From Hirschia sp. (GTDB lineage Bacteria > Pseudomonadota > Alphaproteobacteria > Caulobacterales > Hyphomonadaceae): a stretch of DNA of 54,359 nucleotides. Below, piece after piece: positions 52,874 through 54,359 of the stretch (position 1 is the first letter of the stretch; each line of letters begins with the position of its first letter). The notes under the pieces are model-generated. The model was not told where the DNA came from, ran no database searches, and saw nothing but the letters and a program-made list of their open reading frames with translations. A program made the translations under genes and the position numbers. Where the stretch lies: the NCBI GenBank assembly GCA_002709235.1, contig PAQI01000006.1, positions 1 through 54,359 of the forward strand, in the 5' to 3' direction.

Positions 52874-54359
52874 CTACATGAAACTGTAGGGCTCTATATC
52901 AATGGTCACACGCACCGATGCCGACAGTTTCACCCGTTTGCGCCACACCGCCATATAGCCGGACAGGTCCACGCCGCGCTCTGTCCTGACCAGTAGGCGC
53001 CTGCGATGGCGTCCCCGCAACACCGCAATTGGCGCGGGAGCCGGTCCCCATATCTCGACACCCTCGGCATTGGGTGCGCCTGCGACAAAACTGTTAGCCG
53101 CCTCATCAGCCGCCATTGAGTGCTCAGCCGCGATCACCACCGCCGCAAGTCGCCCATAGGGTGGCAGGCCCATCATTTCCCGATTGCCCATTTCCAGTTC
53201 CATGAAGGCATCGCGATCACCCGCCGCCAGCGCATGAATGGCAGGGCTGTCCGGTGCCCAGGTCTGGATGATCGCCCGCCCCGGACGATCTGCCCGTCCG
53301 GCCCGGCCAGACACCTGCGACAAGAGTTGGAAAGTCCGCTCACCCGCACGCAGATCCGACCCTTGCGCCCCTTTCAGCCCCGCATCCGCATCAACCGCAC
53401 CCACAAGCGTCAATCGCGGGAAGTTATGCCCCTTGGCCGCGATCTGAGTGCCGATCAATATATCGATCTCGCCCTGCTCCATGCGCGCGACAATGTCCGC
53501 CAGAGCTTCGGGACTTCCCGCCGTATCAGACGAAAACACCTCCACCCGCGCCGTGGAAAAGCGCGCGCGCGCCTCTTCCGCCAACCGCTCCACACCCGGC
53601 CCCACGCCGGTCAGCGCATCTTTCGCACCACAATGGGGACAATGTTCCGGCTTCTTCATCATGTAACCGGTCAGGTGGCACACCAGCATGTTGGAATAGC
53701 GATGCTCGGTCAGCCAGCTTTCCGTGTCGGGCGCTTTCAGGCGTTCGCCGCAACTCTTGCAGATCACCAAAGGCGCATAGCCACGCCGGTTCAGGTAAAG
53801 CAGCGATTGTTCACCCGAAGCGATATTCTCCTCCAGCGCCTTCACAAGCGGCGGAGACAACCAGCTATCCTTGTCCGGCGGTGTCTCGCGCATGTTCGCA
53901 ATGGAGATATCAGGCAATACCGCCACGCCCGGACGCGCCTTCAGCACCACCCGCCCATAGCGACCGGCATGGGCATTGGCGACGGTTTCCAGCGATGGCG
54001 TGGCAGACGCCAGCACCACAGCCGCCTTGCCCAGCTGCGCGCGCATCACAGCAAGGTCTCGGCCCTGATAACACACGCCCTCATCCTGCTTGTAGGAGCC
54101 GTCATGCTCCTCATCGACAACAATCAGGCGCAGGCGCGGAAACGGCAGGAACAATGCAGAGCGCGCACCAACAACAATCCGTGCCCGCCCAAACGCCACT
54201 TCACGCCAGGTCCGGCGACGCTCCTTGGCCGACATGTTGGAATGCCATTCGGCTGGCATCGCGCCAAAACGCCGTGCAAAGCGTTCACGCACAGCCTGCG
54301 TCAGTGCGATTTCCGGCAGCAGCACCAGAATCTGCCCCTCCGGCTGCCCCCGCAAAACC
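52874..54359 (-). CDS. priA: Primosomal protein N' (PriA helicase), N-terminus cut by window edge
   Basis: The last ~494 residues of PriA; the frame runs off the right edge, so the N-terminal DNA-binding part and Walker A are outside. Visible parts: LVLLPEIALTQAV, LIVVDEEHDGSYKQDE (DEEH box), VLASATPSLETV, the zinc region and VSGRAGRADRPG (helicase motif VI). It restarts stalled replication forks. The zinc region reads LVICKSCGERLKAPDTESWL, then MLVCHLTGYMMKKPEHCPHC. Compared with canonical PriA, the second CxxC reads APDT and the third has lost its second Cys (CHLTG), so only the first and last CxxC pairs remain: one zinc site instead of two. Confidence 0.95.
   Translation of the reverse strand, partial: VLRGQPEGQILVLLPEIALTQAVRERFARRFGAMPAEWHSNMSAKERRRTWREVAFGRARIVVGARSALFLPFPRLRLIVVDEEHDGSYKQDEGVCYQGRDLAVMRAQLGKAAVVLASATPSLETVANAHAGRYGRVVLKARPGVAVLPDISIANMRETPPDKDSWLSPPLVKALEENIASGEQSLLYLNRRGYAPLVICKSCGERLKAPDTESWLTEHRYSNMLVCHLTGYMMKKPEHCPHCGAKDALTGVGPGVERLAEEARARFSTARVEVFSSDTAGSPEALADIVARMEQGEIDILIGTQIAAKGHNFPRLTLVGAVDADAGLKGAQGSDLRAGERTFQLLSQVSGRAGRADRPGRAIIQTWAPDSPAIHALAAGDRDAFMELEMGNREMMGLPPYGRLAAVVIAAEHSMAADEAANSFVAGAPNAEGVEIWGPAPAPIAVLRGRHRRRLLVRTERGVDLSGYMAVWRKRVKLSASVRVTIDIEPYSFM

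Overview
The window looks like the chromosome of a stalked or budding-type alphaproteobacterium (Caulobacterales / Hyphomonadales / Maricaulales group; genus not determinable by eye). The reasons are lineage-specific cell-cycle genes: a DivL-type kinase with Tyr in place of the phospho-accepting His, an RcdA-type (DUF1465) CtrA-degradation adaptor, TrcR (DUF1013), a FlaEY-like flagellar protein, a perfect CtrA-type site (TTAA-N7-TTAAC) upstream of divL, and TonB-dependent receptors in place of many porins. The DNA is moderately GC-rich and mostly core-like; I see no insertion sequence, prophage, CRISPR array, tRNA or rRNA.

Layout. 1-2900: a TonB-dependent receptor cut by the window edge, and a crotonase-family enzyme. 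2900-9700: secreted thioredoxin-fold redoxin, a TIR / coiled-coil / tail-anchor protein, malate dehydrogenase, a lipoprotein methyltransferase, ZapE ATPase, a membrane-anchored beta-rich protein and a stand-alone receiver. 9980-16800: an acyltransferase, a multi-helix channel-like protein, CreD, a hotdog-like protein, thioredoxin, ribosomal protein S21 (start codon apparently ATC) and COQ9. 16800-20200: purE-purK, a GGDEF diguanylate cyclase and two divergent YdcH/DUF465 proteins. 20360-24800: an SDR with a broken active site, trcR, a quinone oxidoreductase, DUF1192, rcdA and rpmE. 24880-33050: ABC exporter, paraoxonase-like protein, inositol monophosphatase, a ZnuD-like zinc receptor behind a Zur-like operator, thiE and a GT2-GtrA glycosyltransferase. 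33290-35410: a lipoprotein S41 peptidase translationally coupled to a small lipoprotein. 35500-41430: the central-carbon run tkt-gap-marC-pgk-fba on one strand. 41550-48180: DUF4164-zapA, a DUF389-OmpA-like fusion, an unknown membrane protein and the FlaEY-like protein. 48310-54359: divL, a GNAT acetyltransferase, an unknown secreted helical protein and priA (cut by the right edge).

How the genes fit together. Three cell-cycle proteins (TrcR, RcdA, DivL) plus ZapA and ZapE point to CtrA-controlled asymmetric division. The CtrA-type site before divL suggests a feedback loop, because DivL acts upstream of CtrA in Caulobacter. The glycolytic/pentose genes form one likely transcription unit with a MarC membrane protein in the middle. 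The most unusual items are the ATC-started rpsU, the TIR-coiled-coil-tail-anchor protein (possible NADase effector), the lipoprotein methyltransferase, the pseudo-SDR, the DUF389-OmpA fusion and PriA lacking one zinc site. No multi-gene defence island or clearly novel multi-component system is evident; most of the window is ordinary core genome.
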